A stretch of 64,000 nucleotides of DNA, taken from the NCBI RefSeq assembly GCF_900111005.1, contig NZ_FOFV01000009.1:288715-352714 (forward strand), given 5' to 3'; not shown here. The first letter of the stretch is position 1. Below: more notes on the stretch, generated by a model. That model saw only the letters and a program-made list of their open reading frames with translations, searched no databases and was not told the origin of the DNA. Origin of the DNA: Lentzea albida. Lineage in GTDB: Bacteria; Actinomycetota; Actinomycetes; Mycobacteriales; Pseudonocardiaceae.

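Overview
The window is high-GC actinomycete chromosome, roughly 70% G+C, with the strong third-position GC bias that produces long antisense shadow frames. WXG100 proteins, an EspG-like protein, a three-ATPase EccC, XRE/NB-ARC/TPR regulators and LuxR regulators fit Pseudonocardiales (Saccharothrix, Lentzea, Amycolatopsis or similar). The genus is inference. Almost everything reads on the minus strand, so genes are described here from high to low coordinates.

The window holds part of a type VII secretion (T7SS/ESX) locus with two giant polymorphic effector genes. From the right edge: (i) 64000-31697 is one open frame of at least 10,767 codons whose 5' end lies off the window. It carries two snapalysin-type zinc-protease motifs, two caspase-like His/Cys domains, an amidoligase domain, two copies of a large beta-rich module, and an array of eight OTU-like cysteine-protease domains of which only one keeps both catalytic Cys and His. 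It is followed by a T7SS-associated accessory gene (31637-30924). (ii) 30556-30089 is a small unknown gene, convergent with a plus-strand LuxR regulator (29396-30055); a strong bidirectional terminator separates them. (iii) 29029-14384 is a tight cassette: YbaB-like protein, WXG100-like protein, then a second giant (4,569 aa) with a protein-glutaminase triad, a metzincin motif and two papain-like domains, the second with its Cys replaced by Gly. (iv) 14112-9536 holds two paralogous XRE/NB-ARC/TPR regulators in tandem. (v) 9424-8774 is an EspG-like chaperone. (vi) 8424-1 is the secretion operon: two WXG100 proteins, a PE-like protein with a YxxxE export motif, a repeat-rich PPE-like protein, and eccC, which runs off the left edge. 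The PPE-like and eccC genes overlap by 4 bp.

The likely working model is that EccC, with membrane partners encoded left of the window, exports WXG100/PE-like/PPE-like proteins and the two giants. The giants look like multi-enzyme effectors built from peptidase, deamidase, ligase and OTU-type modules joined by beta-rich and low-complexity spacers. Candidate operators lie upstream of the secretion operon (18-bp perfect palindrome) and between the divergent YbaB-like and LuxR genes. No RNA genes, insertion sequences or CRISPR arrays were seen.
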